A stretch of 64,000 nt of DNA from Vombatus ursinus (taxonomy: Eukaryota > Chordata > Mammalia > Diprotodontia > Vombatidae): the NCBI RefSeq assembly GCF_900497805.2, contig NW_020948983.1, forward strand, positions 20,933,202 through 20,997,201, written 5' to 3'. The translations under genes were made by a program, and so were the position numbers. Shown here piece by piece: positions 9,395 through 21,059 of this stretch. Under the pieces are notes generated by a model that had not been told where the DNA came from, searched no databases, and saw nothing but the letters and a program-made list of their open reading frames with translations. Each line of letters opens with the position of its first letter. Within the stretch, counting starts at the first letter, position 1.

Positions 9395-9640
9395 AGGCAT
9401 CCTGTAAGTCTCAGCTTCTGTAAGAAGTTTTCCCCAGGCTTCCTTTATTTAGCACCTTTCCTCAGAGATTATCTCCAATTTATCCTATTTACATATTTTA
9501 TTGATACCTAGTAATTTGCATGTTGTCTCTCCCATTAGACTGGAGGCTCCTTGAGAGCAGAGACTCTTCCCCCCACTACCTTTTCTTGTATCCCCAGCAC
9601 ACAGTAGGAACTTAATAAATGCTTGTTGACTTGATTCAAC
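9395..9640 (+). repeat. L2 3'-end fragment (sense)
   Basis: The L2 tail order: AAGAAGTTTTCCCCAGGCTT, 'cattagactggaggctcctt', GAGAGCAGAGACTCTT, TGTATCCCCAGCACACAGTA and ACTTAATAAATGCTTGTTGA. Confidence 0.75.
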
Positions 9641-11283
9641 TTATCTCTTATTGACAGTGCAGATCTTGTATATGCCAACACACTGCTAAATCTGGTGGGA
9701 GATGCAAAGGTGAATGATCCCTGAAGACAGGTCTTCAACCCAGCTACAGAATGATCTTAGATCATTCACTTACTCCTTAGTTTAAGTACACTTGTAAATC
9801 ATACCACTCTGGGCGGGAGAGTTCCAACTTTCTCAACCTGCAGCACTACAAAATTTCATAACATGTTGGCAGTTCAGACTGATAAGATCTTACAATCCTG
9901 CCCTAGTGAAAAGTCCCAAGGAATCTTATAGACAAGGACAACTTAAGAGGATTTTACTACTCTAGTCTCCTAAATGTAAATTATTATTTTTTCCAATTTA
10001 GCACAAAATACACACCATTAAATATTTAACAGTTTTCAGAAATTTCTACCATATTCATTTACCGGCCAGATATATAATCTGAAAGCATTTGCATTAAAAA
10101 GGGAAATTATTTTTCTAGCAGTGTTTCGCAATAAAAGAAAAAATTTACATACATGATGTCATGTATTTAAAATCTGAGAACTTATTCCCCGTTAGGTGAC
10201 ATTAATTCAATCAAATGCATTTCCAAGTTATCTTACATAGCAAATCATTTATTACTTTTGGCATCTTATATTGTTTGAATTTAAGACCAATATAGAGCAC
10301 TTACATTAACATTTATATAGTACTTACTACTTGCTAGGCTTTTTGTGGTTTTTAAAGCTTAATTTAAAGAGTTTCAGAGCTCTGCCTACCGTAGTACTTT
10401 AATATGTTTACATTTTAATTTCTCAGTTGTTATTTTGAATTTCTTAAATGAATCAGCAGAACAGTTTGCTAATTTACATGATAGGGCAATTAAGTAGTAA
10501 GTTTGAAGTTTTTCCCTTTATGAAGATACCAGTCTTAAATATTAATGGAGTCAATGCCAATTTAGAAAGCACTCTTTAAGTGGAAGAGCAATACCAAAGA
10601 AACATTTTGTCCAATTTAATTCCTTTAAGGTGTGGATATTGTATTGTTCATCCTCTGCACAAGCCAGGCACTGTGCTAAGAATTTAATAATTTATGGTCC
10701 TCTCAACAACATGAGACGTGGGGGGGAAGAGGGGAATTGAAGAGAGTGGGGGTGCTATTATTATTATTTCCTTTACGGATTAGCAAGTGTGATTTGTATT
10801 ACATTCTGATTGATTATAATTTCCCTAATATGAGAACACATCTCACTGTAAATGAAACCACTTAAATCAAGTCTAGGGTTTACAATCTCAAATAGTAATA
10901 TTTAGAACTTCAATTTTCCCAAGGACCACTTATGGTTAACATTTCAAATTTGGGGGCCAACTTTTTTAGCTCAAAATTGTCCAATGAACCAAATCATTTC
11001 CTTTTTGTTTTCTTAATCTGGTCTATTCTGACACTTTAAGAGGGGAGATAAAGTATATGTCTTATCTTTTTCCCTGGGACATCTATTCTTTTTAATTTTT
11101 TACCCCAGAAAGACTTCAGTTCACCCAGTTAATTTTGTGCTGCAAACTTTTACTTCTAAGAGTTCTCATTTGTTACAGTTTTATAATACTGTTTAATATT
11201 TCTGACAGATATTTGTCTAGAAAGTTTCATAAATCTTTTTTAAACCATCTCTCTTGAAATTAACCTTTCATTTTACAATTTTA

Positions 11284-11438
11284 ACTTTTTTTTTTTTTTT
11301 GGCTAGGCAATGGGGTTAAGTGACTTGCCTAGGGTCACACAGCTATAGTAAGTGTTATGTGTCTGAGGTCAGATTTGAACTCAGGCCCTCCTGAATTCAG
11401 GGCCAGTGCTCTATCCACTGCACCACCTAGCTGCCCCT
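11284..11438 (-). repeat. tRNA-derived SINE (WSINE1-like)
   Basis: A long poly-T head, GGGGTTAAGTGACTTGCCTA, a GGTCACACAGCTATAGTAAG block, TTTGAACTCAGGCCCTCCTG, and CTATCCACTGCACCACCTAG. It is embedded in the AT-rich 9.7-12.4 kb stretch. Confidence 0.88.
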
Positions 11439-12399
11439 ACGATATTGGCTCTTACTTTTACCTTTTTTTCTTTTACTTTCATTCCATTCCAGAATTTCTC
11501 TAGTCTTTATTTCCCGATCATATCTCAAACTACTTACAGAATTTGTCTTCTTTTTTTTATGGAATTTTTCGTTTTCAATTTAGTACAAGTTTTTATTACA
11601 CAAAACCAATTAATTGCAATACTGTCACCTCTCTGGGTTTTTAAAGGCTTACAAATACATAGTTTTTTCCAGTTTCTTTAGGTGACTTTGTTTCTAGTTT
11701 ACCAATAAAGTTAAATCACTCACAGTACTTAATTAATTGCTTAGGCAGATACAAACATTATTCCAAATTAAATTTTATTTACTTTTTAAGTTTCTCCCTG
11801 ATTTGAATATGTTTCTCTCTTTTCACTTTGGAAATTCACCGATACTACTTTCAGTTCCTCTTTTTGATTCCTTCTAAAACAAAATTGAAAACTCATTCAC
11901 TTGGGAACTTATCATTGAAATTACCCTCATACTAAAACTTTTACAGTTTTTTTTCTTAAAACATATTCAGCATCTATAAAATTTGGAAATTTACAGTAGA
12001 GACTTTAGATTTCTGTCACAGATTTATTTTCTAATTCATAATGTTACAAATTTCTAATTTGTAATAAATTCTAATTCATAATGTCACAAATTGGAAACAA
12101 AGACTCCCTTCTTGTCTACCTTTCCAACTTGGCCAGAGTTAGAAAAGCAGAGAGGGAGACTTTCCTTTTTCAAAAGGTTTTAAAAGTTTCTAAAAAAAAA
12201 TACTCTTCTTCCTTCAGCTAATCAGGCCATAGGAAGAAATTAGCACAAAACACAGACAATACAATAAGACAAACACATAGATTTACTTGCTGGAAAAATT
12301 TTTCCTTCTAGGTCTAGGTTTAATCAAAAAAAGCCAGTGTCCACAATTTTCAATTGTGAGTTTTCCTTGAGTCACTCTGGGGTCCTTTCAATTTTTTTA

Positions 12400-14372
12400 T
12401 TCCATGCATCTCACCTTTTCTTAAAGCATTTCCTCCTTAGATGACCCTCTTTGTTACAGTAAAGACATACTTATGACTCTTGATTTCCTGATGCTCAAAA
12501 GGGAACCAATAGACCTCTGAGTAAAAGCCAAGAGCGTTTGAGGTTTTGGCTTGTGTTTTACTTTTTTCCTTTCCTTTCTTCAAAAATATATTGAGCATTA
12601 CTCTTAAGCTAGATAATGTTCCAGGGAAATTCTTATGGAAATAATTGCACATTTCTGCCCACAAAGATAGAGTTAATGATTCTAGCATCCCTCTGATTAA
12701 TTTGATCTAACCTTGCATACTACTTAGCACTTTTAAAGAACTTGTCATAAAAGTAGTGAGGAGTTTCATTTTCTTCTTGAATGATTTCTTAAGATTTACT
12801 CCAGTTTTCAGGTTGAATGGTACATGCTTCCATTCCCTTGATTAAGGATTTTCTAGCTTGTAATAGCCTGGCATAGTCAACTGGATTATTAGGGTTCCAA
12901 TGTGGGTCTTGTAAAGGCCATTTAGAAAGGATCCCCTCTCCCTGTCCCCATCCCTGAAGGAGCAGAACCGGCTGGGGCCTATCTATTTGCTGCTTCTATG
13001 ATGGCAGTCCTTTCCGCCCAAGGAGAACAGGGTTTCCATGAAATCAATTACGTCTCTCCAGACAGAATTATAACCTCTAAATATGTCCTGAAATTAGGTT
13101 ACAACAGCCCCAAAGTCTTCATCAAATTTAGGGGTATCTGTCTTCCATGTAGAGAGATCAGAGTGACTAATAGCTTGATAGAGTCTTAAAGGTACCAAAT
13201 TTCTAGGCTAGGTGACATCATGTATAAATCTTTCATAGAGAGGAAAGACACTAGCCACTGGTTGCTCATTTTTAAAAAAAAAAATCAAATCTTCTACCAT
13301 AGTAGAAGGAAAATAAATTAGAGAAGCGAAGGAGAAGATAGAGCAGGGTAAAGAGAGGAGGACCCTTTAAGACACTGCAAGTATGAACTATCAGACGGAG
13401 ATAGGGTGCCCAGCAAAACCAATAGTTCGTTTGTTTTGGATGAGGTTGTTCAATAGCCAGTTAGAACTTTCTTAATAAACAATAATCAAAAGTGCCAAAT
13501 TTAGGCCGGAATAAGTTACAGCTGAATGTCTGAAGTCTTAGACCAAATTTCACATAATTTGACAGTGCTCCTTTTTGTCATTCCCAGTTGAACTGGGAGT
13601 TTCCCCCTTGTTCCAACACATGAGAAATTTCTCTGGCGGATTCCTCTTGGTAAGCTACTGCTGGATCCCATCTTAAAGAAAGGATGGGTCCCCCATAGAT
13701 GGGACAGATTCCCTTATAGAAAAGACAGATTCCCTTGTAGAAGAGTCTAAATTCTCTACAGACAGGCCTGATTCCCCCATGGAAGGGACTCCAAGGGCTT
13801 ACCTTGGCTTGGAAGAATTGAGATTGAGACTGAGGGGGAGTCTTACCTTTCTCCACGGAGAAGGCTCTTGGTGATGAGTCAACCAGTGTGTACTCTGGGG
13901 AGTTCCTTGAAGAAGCTATCTCAGGGGCTGAGGTCCCTCATTCAATTCCTGGCTGGCTCATCAATTGTCATAATCAAAATCTATGATAAAGATAAACCGA
14001 AGCAACAAAGTTCTGGGTATGATCAATTTATTAGTAAACTTAGTAATTGCCAACAAATGGGATCCAAGTCTCCTCAGTGGTCAAGGACATTCATTAAAGG
14101 CTAACAGAGCATCTTTATGAGGAAGATAACAAATATACATCATCTTGGGCAACATAAGTGTTGCTTCTTTCTTACTGATCAGAACAGGGAAACTGGTGTT
14201 GGAACAGAGAAGTTGTGGTCTGGAACATTTGGGCATAGGGAAATTATGGTTGGAACAAAGAACTTTGAGACTGGAACATTCCAGGAATAGGGAGCTCTGT
14301 GGTTTGTGCCACATTGTTTACCAAAATGCACATGGTTTAAAAGAAATTTAGCACAAAATGGAGGACAACAAT
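12400..14372 (-). mobile_element. Fossil class I endogenous retrovirus: 5' LTR, leader and gag
   Basis: On the minus strand, about 12700-12960 encodes a gag capsid stretch containing QDPHWNPNNPVDYARL, typical of class I (gammaretrovirus-like) gag. About 12414-12460 encodes a zinc-knuckle of the Cys-x2-Cys-x4-His-x4-Cys form. The leader at about 13560-13860 carries short repeats and a splice-donor-like sequence. A candidate 5' LTR ends at about 14372 with TGTTGTCC (minus strand), has a duplicated block of about 50 bases in its U3 part and an AATAAA near 14030. The element is broken, with several disruptions in gag. Pol, env and a matching 3' LTR were not recognised; the AT-rich DNA to the left may or may not belong to it. 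It looks old. Confidence 0.6.
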
Positions 14373-14431
14373 TGATTTGATTCACATGATGGAGTGCAAT
14401 TAAAATTATAATTTCATATTCTCAGGTCTTC

Positions 14432-14688
14432 TATAGGCAGTTAGGTGGTCTAGTGGTTCACACAGGACTTGGAATCAGGAAGACCTGAGTTTAAATCATG
14501 CCTCACACACTAGCTGTGTGATCCTGGGCAAGTCACATAACCTATCTGGGCTTCAGTTTCCTCATCTGTAAAACAGGGACAATAAAAGCACCTATGTCCC
14601 AGGATTGTAAGGAAGATAAAATGCATTAATGTATATAAGCCACTTTGCAAACCTTAAAGCAATATGTAAATTTAAACTATTGCTTTGC

Positions 14689-14690
<2 letters not shown>
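14432..14690 (+). repeat. CORE-SINE (sense, near full length)
   Basis: GGCAGTTAGGTGGTCTAGTG, 'ggaatcaggaagacctgagt', CTAGCTGTGTGATCCTGGGC, CAGTTTCCTCATCTGTAAAA, and an AAGCCACTTTGCAAACCTTA end. It ends against a (GT)n tract. Confidence 0.8.
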
Positions 14691-14744
<54 letters not shown>

Positions 14745-14752
14745 ATGTGCGC
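14691..14752. repeat. (GT)n microsatellite
   Basis: Twenty-three uninterrupted GT units (14691-14736), then a GTGCGCATGTGCGC tail that can form Z-DNA. Cys/Val and His/Thr runs read in frames here are artefacts. Confidence 0.97.
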
Positions 14753-15286
14753 TCGTGCTCACGTGGATTTTGTAACACAAAGGAAAGGAGGGAAGGAAAA
14801 GGGAAGAAGGCTGTGGAAAGTTATGTTCTTTATCCTGCATGTAACTACCATTTGACTAAGAGTAAAATTGATGTCCTTAATCAAGTCACATATTTTCATG
14901 CCTCAATGTTCAAGAGAAAATAATGGATTGTAGCTCCCACTCCAAATAGATTGGCCCTGGAGCAATGGTATCATGATTTTGGAGGGGCAGAGATTAAGAG
15001 AGAACCTTAAGAATTTTGGGATGGCCCAACATGGACACTTAAGGTCCAGTTATCTAAGGATTATGGACTCTATGGAGTAAATGCCATGAGTGGGAACATG
15101 AAGCATATTCCATCAAGCCTAATGACATAGTTGGATGGATCTGAAAGGAGGAGGATCGGGAGGATTGGGGGTACTGAAAGAAGATCATACCACTGGCTAC
15201 TGCTCATGGTGCTACAAAAAAATGGGGAGACAAACAGTCCAACTCCCTGAAGAGATAGAAGCATATAGGATGCTTGTCAATAGGAG

Positions 15287-15483
15287 GCAAACATGGTGTA
15301 AAGGAGAGAGTACTGGACTTGGAGGTAAGAAGAGCTGGGTTTAAATTCCACATTAGATACTTGTGGGTTCAATGGCCCTGAGCAAGGCACTTAACCTCTT
15401 AGGACCTCAGTTACTCAATCTGTACACTTAGAGGGTTGGACTTGATAACCTCTAAAGTCCCTTCCAGTTTCAAATTTATGATA
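15287..15483 (+). repeat. CORE-SINE (sense)
   Basis: CATGGTGTAAAGGAGAGAGT, GGACTTGGAGGTAAGAAGAG, TGAGCAAGGCACTTAACCTC, and AGTCCCTTCCAGTTTCAAAT. Confidence 0.7.
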
Positions 15484-15519
15484 CTATGGCAGACCTGGAA
15501 AAACCACCTTCAATTCCTG

Positions 15520-16550
15520 ATTAACAAAGGACCACTGGAACCAAGAGGCATCTGGCAGCAGCCTCCTTTATTGCAGGAATCTGCTCCCTTGCCCTAGACC
15601 AGCCCCTGAGTGGTGTGGGTACCACAACAAGTATCAGAGGTGGTGCCATGTGCTGCCAAGGAATCGGGTCTGTTGCAAAGTAATTTTCAACATTGGCCTG
15701 GGGAGAGTTTTCTTCTTTGGCTCATTTGGCAATGCCTGGTTGTACTAATAAATCAACCCTTTGTTGAGGTCGAAAATTACTAGAGTCCCAACAAAGGGAA
15801 CCTCTCCTATTTAAATGGATAGATGGGTTGTTCTAAATGCAGTGGCTCTCCAAAAGGAGACTGTCCCCCAGAAATTAAGTTAAACCATACAACTAACCCC
15901 TAGATGGGGACTTCAGTCTTGTTTGAATGGGCATTGCAAAACTGTCTTTATGAAAGTTCCCAGATGCCACTCCCCGCCCTCAACTCCTTCTCTGCATCTA
16001 CAAAATGAATGCCTTATGATTTGCTAGTGTGTCAGTACTTAAAGACTAAAAGGAAAAGTATGACCATAAAGCAGGGGCTAATAACCCTCAGATTTGTTCA
16101 CTTCTAAGTCACACCTTATTAGGGAAAGGGAAGTTTTATGGAAGGGCAAGAGATAGTAATAAGAAAGGATAGGGAAGAGAAGAGGTTAAATAAAAAATAT
16201 AATTTTCCTGGGGGCCCCCACCCTCAATATAACTGGAAGCAATCAGAAGGACAATCACCCTGGGAACTCAAATCAGTTCCTGGGAAAAGACTGGTTTCCA
16301 GTAGAACTTTTTCCCTTTTAAAATTTCTCAGTAGGGTCCCAGGAATGAGGGGTTGGAAGATGGACCCTCAATTCAGATTATACCTCATGGTCTAACCCAA
16401 TCTTCATTCCTGGTCAGATTGGGATGTTTGATGCCATCCAACCCAAGAGTAATACTTTTGGGGAACACTTATAAAGTCCCACTGAATCTTAGGGTTAACT
16501 TTAGCTACAACCAGAGGCATGTTGGAGCTAACTCATACTAGTTTAGGAGT
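15520..16550. other. Unclassified stretch, possibly an LTR remnant
   Basis: On the minus strand the stretch contains a CCTGCAATAAAGGAGGCTGC block like the polyadenylation signal of a retroviral R region, and a TATTTAAAT box about 240 bases upstream. No paired terminal repeat or coding part was seen. I regard it as unclassified, with an old LTR as one possibility. Confidence 0.25.
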
Positions 16551-16556
16551 GATTGT

Positions 16557-16730
16557 CAAATTTTCAGTGTAAGCATTTAGACCTTGGAACAAGTGCTAAA
16601 AATCAAGTCTTGACATATTGTTTTGTTGCTTGTCTAGACTTAAGAAAGTGATAGAATGTTAATAATGCCGATTAAACTGAAAAAACTGTCATTTTTTCAG
16701 AGAACCCATTGTTAAATATTTACTAGCATG
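16557..16730. repeat. Unclassified repeat family D, copy 1
   Basis: Blocks TTTTCAGTGTAAGCATTTA, AAAATCAAG, ACTTAAGAAAGT and TTAATAATGCCGATTAAACT recur in the same order at 62310-62690. The family is not identified. Confidence 0.5.
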
Positions 16731-17168
16731 CTACTACCTCCAACTTTCTTGGTTTGGATAGATCTAGTCTTGATCCAATAGAGTCTTAAAAGTGGATAGT
16801 GATAGTAGATAAAGTCATGGATTACTCCTAGTATTACTGCCATTTAATTTGGTTAGGAAAAAAACAAGTGGGAAACAGGGAAAAGGATAGCTCAGTTGCT
16901 TGTCCTCTATAGGGCTCTACCCTTGTCTCAAGCCATGGGAGATAAGAAGGAGGCAGAGAGTACACTGAGATGTTAAGTTTGGGTCAAAGGCCCTCAGAGG
17001 ATAGAACTTCGGGAGCCAGCCCATGAGGTGGGAAACATAGTGCCCCCAATACTTGGCACGTAGTAAATGATTAATAAATGCTTTTTCTTTCATTATTTCA
17101 TCCCTTGAGGGGGAACCCTAAATACCAACCGGTTCCCTGGGACTGGTCACAAGCAAAAGGACATTTTA

Positions 17169-17306
17169 TTTATTTTTTGGGGGGTTAAGTGACTTGCCCA
17201 GAGTCACACAGCTAGTGAGTATCATGTGTCTGAGGCTGGATTTGAACTCAGGTCCTCCTGACTCCAGGACTGGTGCTCTATCCACTGTACCACCTAGCTG
17301 CCCCTC
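17169..17306 (-). repeat. tRNA-derived SINE (WSINE1-like) with target duplication
   Basis: GGGGTTAAGTGACTTGCCCA, AGTCACACAGCTAGTGAGTA, GATTTGAACTCAGGTCCTCC and CTATCCACTGTACCACCTAG. Flanks AAAAGGACATTTTAT (17155-17169) and AAAAGGATATTTTAT (17307-17321) match at 14 of 15 bases. Confidence 0.9.
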
Positions 17307-18464
17307 AAAAGGATATTTTATAAATAGATTTTCCACCAGAAGAATCTTGGTCAATTCTCTCAGTGATCATTTCCATTCTAGTCATCAACTGAATGTATTG
17401 GACTTGTATTTTGAACTGTAATAAAGAGTCATAGTAGTACATGAGGGATCAGTATATTGAAATTAATTGTATCAACTGGGCTAACCAGGTCCTGGAGCCC
17501 CACAGCTATTTGCAATTATTAGTTGCCTAGATCATGGGAACCAAGAGTCAGGGAGTGGATTATGGAAAACCAGGAGTTGGGTCAAACTGTGGCAGCTTAG
17601 CTAATTAGCAATTCACCATCAATAGATTCCAGAGGATAGAGGTAGATCAACTACCTGAAAGGGAGAGGTCTCCCTCAATGAAGATATAAAGACTACTCTA
17701 CCTTCTATTTGAGGGGTGATTCTTAGATCCTTTGAATAGATGAGGGCCACTATTGGAAGGGGGTGTTACTGAGTGTGCCTGCTCTCTAGGAATTGTTTAT
17801 ATGAGAGGAAAGCTGATCTTTCAGACTCATGCCTCTCTGTGCCAGGCAGAAGAAACAGGTTGAAGTTCCTGCCCAAACTAGGCAGGTAAAAAAAACAACT
17901 TAATTTCATCAGGGCATGCAGCTTTGTCAAATATTGCATATAGCAATTCAGACAGAGATGCTCTAGAAAATACATTTAAAATGGCAACATTTGGGATCAT
18001 GGATGGCAGACTGTTTAATGGTAGGGAAACAGAAAATCTAAAGTCGAGATGTGGGAGGGTCAGAGCATGCACAGGAGTCTGAGCAGTGAAAGTGATGTGA
18101 GAAACAGCTGGGTTTGGGGGTGATGGAGGGGAATCTTTGACATTTCTTTTTGTTCCCCACATAACGCCTTCTGTTCCATGCCAGCTCATTTAATTTCAGA
18201 ACAAAGCGAATAGGGCTGGTTTATTTGAAGGAAACCAAATCTGTTTTTAATAAAGAAAGCTTAGCACAATGTCACCTATTCCATGAGTGATAAAGATATC
18301 ACAAATATACCTTAGCAATTCACTTCATCTTTTTTTAAGAAAGCGTTTTTGCTCAATGATGTTGTACTATGGGCCATACATTAATAATAGAGGAGGAAGG
18401 CCAGCCATTTCATGTCCTCTCCCCAGGACAGTGTGGGACAAGTCAGGAAGATGCCATGACATTA

Positions 18465-18690
18465 AGCAGTTAGGTGGTGCAAGCATCAGAATGCTAGGCC
18501 TCAAGTCAGGAAACTGGCCTTAGATACTTACTAGCCATGTGACCCTGACAAAGCCACTTAATCTCTATTTTTCTCAGTTTCCTCTTCTATAATGAGGATA
18601 ATAATACAACTATTTCATGGAGTTGTAAGAATATATTAAAGTGCTTTGTAAACCTTAAAGCACTATATAAATGATAGTCATTATAATTGA
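18465..18690 (+). repeat. CORE-SINE (sense)
   Basis: AAGCAGTTAGGTGGTGCAAG, GGCCTCAAGTCAGGAAACTG, 'actagccatgtgaccctgac', TCAGTTTCCTCTTCTATAAT and AGTGCTTTGTAAACCTTAAA. Confidence 0.75.
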
Positions 18691-18914
18691 GATGAGCAGA
18701 GAGTTGGGAGAAAGGATGAGTGTAGTGTTTAGATTTGAAAGGGACAAAAGACTGGGGAGTTGGTTTATTATTTTTAAAATTAAGAGTTATTTTGTTTTTT
18801 ATGTTTTCAGTCCCCACATCTACAAAGTGTTATATGAACTGCAGGGAATCTGAGCACCCGATCTGTATTCCTTTGAACTCCTGGATTTGGGCTTATCCAT
18901 AGACCAAGGGAGAA

Positions 18915-18934
18915 GGGGTGGGGGTGGGGAGGGA
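18915..18934 (+). other. G-quadruplex motif
   Basis: GGGGTGGGGGTGGGGAGGGA: four G runs of at least three with single-base loops, which meets the strict intramolecular G4 rule. Folding or function is not shown by sequence alone. Confidence 0.7.
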
Positions 18935-19127
18935 GGAGAGAGGGCTGGTGCCTTGTCTAGGAAGGATCCTAGGCCTGTTTAACATATTTAGTTTCATTCT
19001 TTTAAAAAAATTAGGATTAAAATTCTATACAGTATGCGTTTTATGAATAACCTTAATGGGGACCTAGTGGGAGAAGGCAGGTTCTTCGTGAAGTAGGAAT
19101 GAAGGCTGAGTCGTAAAAAATTTGATT

Positions 19128-19400
19128 ACAATAATAATAGCTAGCATTTATATAGTGCCTATTATGTGGCAGGCACTGCACTAAGCACTTTACAAATACA
19201 ATCTCTTTGATCCTCACAACAACCCTGGGAGGTAGGTACTATTATTATCCCCATTTTACAGATGAGGAAACTGAGGTAAATAAAGGTTAGGTGACTTGCC
19301 CCAGCACATAAAGCTACTAAGTGTCTGAGGTTGGATTTGAACTCAGATAGTCCTGACTCCAGGCCTAGCTACTACCCTCTGGACCACTTAGTGCCTCAGT
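19128..19400 (-). repeat. CORE-SINE (antisense, near full length)
   Basis: AGCTAGCATTTATATAGTGC, GGCAGGCACTGCACTAAGCA, GATCCTCACAACAACCCTGG, TTTACAGATGAGGAAACTGA, and GAGGTTGGATTTGAACTCAG. Confidence 0.85.
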
Positions 19401-20635
19401 AGCTGTGGATTAGATAAATCCATATTCACTAAACCCTTAGATTAAGTAGACTAGTGCTGCCACTTACAAAAGGGTGGGTTTTTTTCCCAGGGGAAAAAAT
19501 GATTCATATTAGGAAGATTTCTAGCTTTATTTGCCTCTCTCTATCTCCACAAAGGTGCCTGGTTAAAGTGGGAATTAAATAGCCTTTTAATTAGACTTCC
19601 AGTCTTCTCTGCCCAAGCATCAGGCTACCTGGAAACCATCTCAAAGCTGAGGCCTAAAGACAACTTCGCTTTGCTTTCCCCTGACATGTAGGGTCCTGTA
19701 GCCCGGTTGTGGTCAGTGCAGAAATGATGTAGCCTCATGGCCTGACAGGCCCCAAAAACCTCAGAATGGGGTTTTCCACCAGGAAGGCTGCTCACTTGTT
19801 GCTTGATTCAGTCCAGTAATAAGGACCAAATGCTATCAGTTAAGCTCTCATTGCCAGCAGTTTGGCTCTCTATGTACCTCCAGAGAATTCTCTGAGGAAA
19901 CCGCTAAACTCTCCCAGGATCTCTTTCCAGCTAGCTCTGTCTCTTTGTAAGTGGCGGTACTTGTCTAGGTAGGTAATCTAATGGTTTAGCGAGTGTAGAC
20001 ATACATCTCATGGCTCAGTCCCCATTCCTCCTTCAGGGGACTCCTGCTTTCTCTCATTCCTGCTGGGTTTCCATTGAGATTATTCGCAAAAAATCATACT
20101 GTATGCAGTCAACATTTTTGAAAAAGAATAAAACTATAGTAAGCAGCCAGTGTAGGCTAGCTTTTTCCTAGACCAAACCACTATCTCACTTGGTCTCCAG
20201 GTAAGCCCCAAACCAGGAGTTTGAAGGGATATAGTTTAGGTGCTCAAATCTCCAGCTTCCACAGCTGTAAGGCAGAAGAGGTGTTAGCTACTTACTGGGG
20301 CTTAGGATGCTGGAAGTCTTAGGATTCTCCTGTTGCCACTGCCTTTCTGCTGTGTCCTAGTTCCCTGCTTTGTTCTGGCCACATATCCTACTTTTCCCTT
20401 CTGAATTTCCTCACTGTTCCATCCTTCCCCCAAGCTTGCTCATAATCCAAGGGTGTGGCCTCCTTTTTTTGCAGATTTACCAAAGGAAAACAAGCCTGTT
20501 CCATGTCCATGGCCATTTTCTCTCCATCCCATTTTTCCCTTGTAAAGTTCACCCCTTCTTGCCTCCTGCCACTTTCCCAGGTGCCCCTCTGCCCAGGTAA
20601 GGGGCAGGGGAGAGGACTAGCCATCTTCTCTACAG

Positions 20636-20810
20636 AATCACAGAACATCAATGCTGGAGGAGAACTTAAAAATTCTCTTGCTCAACTTCCTTATTTTGTA
20701 GAGGAGTACACCAAAGCCTAGGGAAGGAAATGACTCACTTAAGATCATGCCATGAAGTTAGTGGCAGAATTAGGATGAGCGCTCAGTCTCCCACTTTAGA
20801 TTTCTTCCTA
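20636..20810 (-). repeat. CORE-SINE fragment (antisense)
   Basis: ATCACAGAACATCAATGCTG, then 'tattttgtagaggagtacac', 'aatgactcacttaagatcat' and AGCGCTCAGTCTCCCAC. Confidence 0.55.
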
Positions 20811-21059
20811 CTGGGAGCCCCAAAACCATCTCTCCCTTGCTGCTTTTCATACACTTAACAAGGACCCAAAATATGAATTGAGCTGAATATTTAGCCTTCA
20901 GGGGACTCATAGTTTTGGCCGTTCCATTCTGCAGAGAAACAAGGAAGAAACTTCAAGTGCATCTATATAGCAACAGTATCGGAAATAGGTCTTGGAAGAA
21001 GAGTTTCATAGTTTTGGTAGAAGTTGGTCAAAGGCAACCAAACTAGACATAGAGGCAAT

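Noticed and set aside
14592-14923. Frames with His-Thr or Cys-Val runs
   Set aside because: These come from the (GT)n microsatellite and its complement.
15520-16550. Firm call of an LTR
   Set aside because: Only a CAATAAAGG signal and an AT-rich box were seen, with no paired terminal repeat or target duplication; kept only as a low-confidence possibility.
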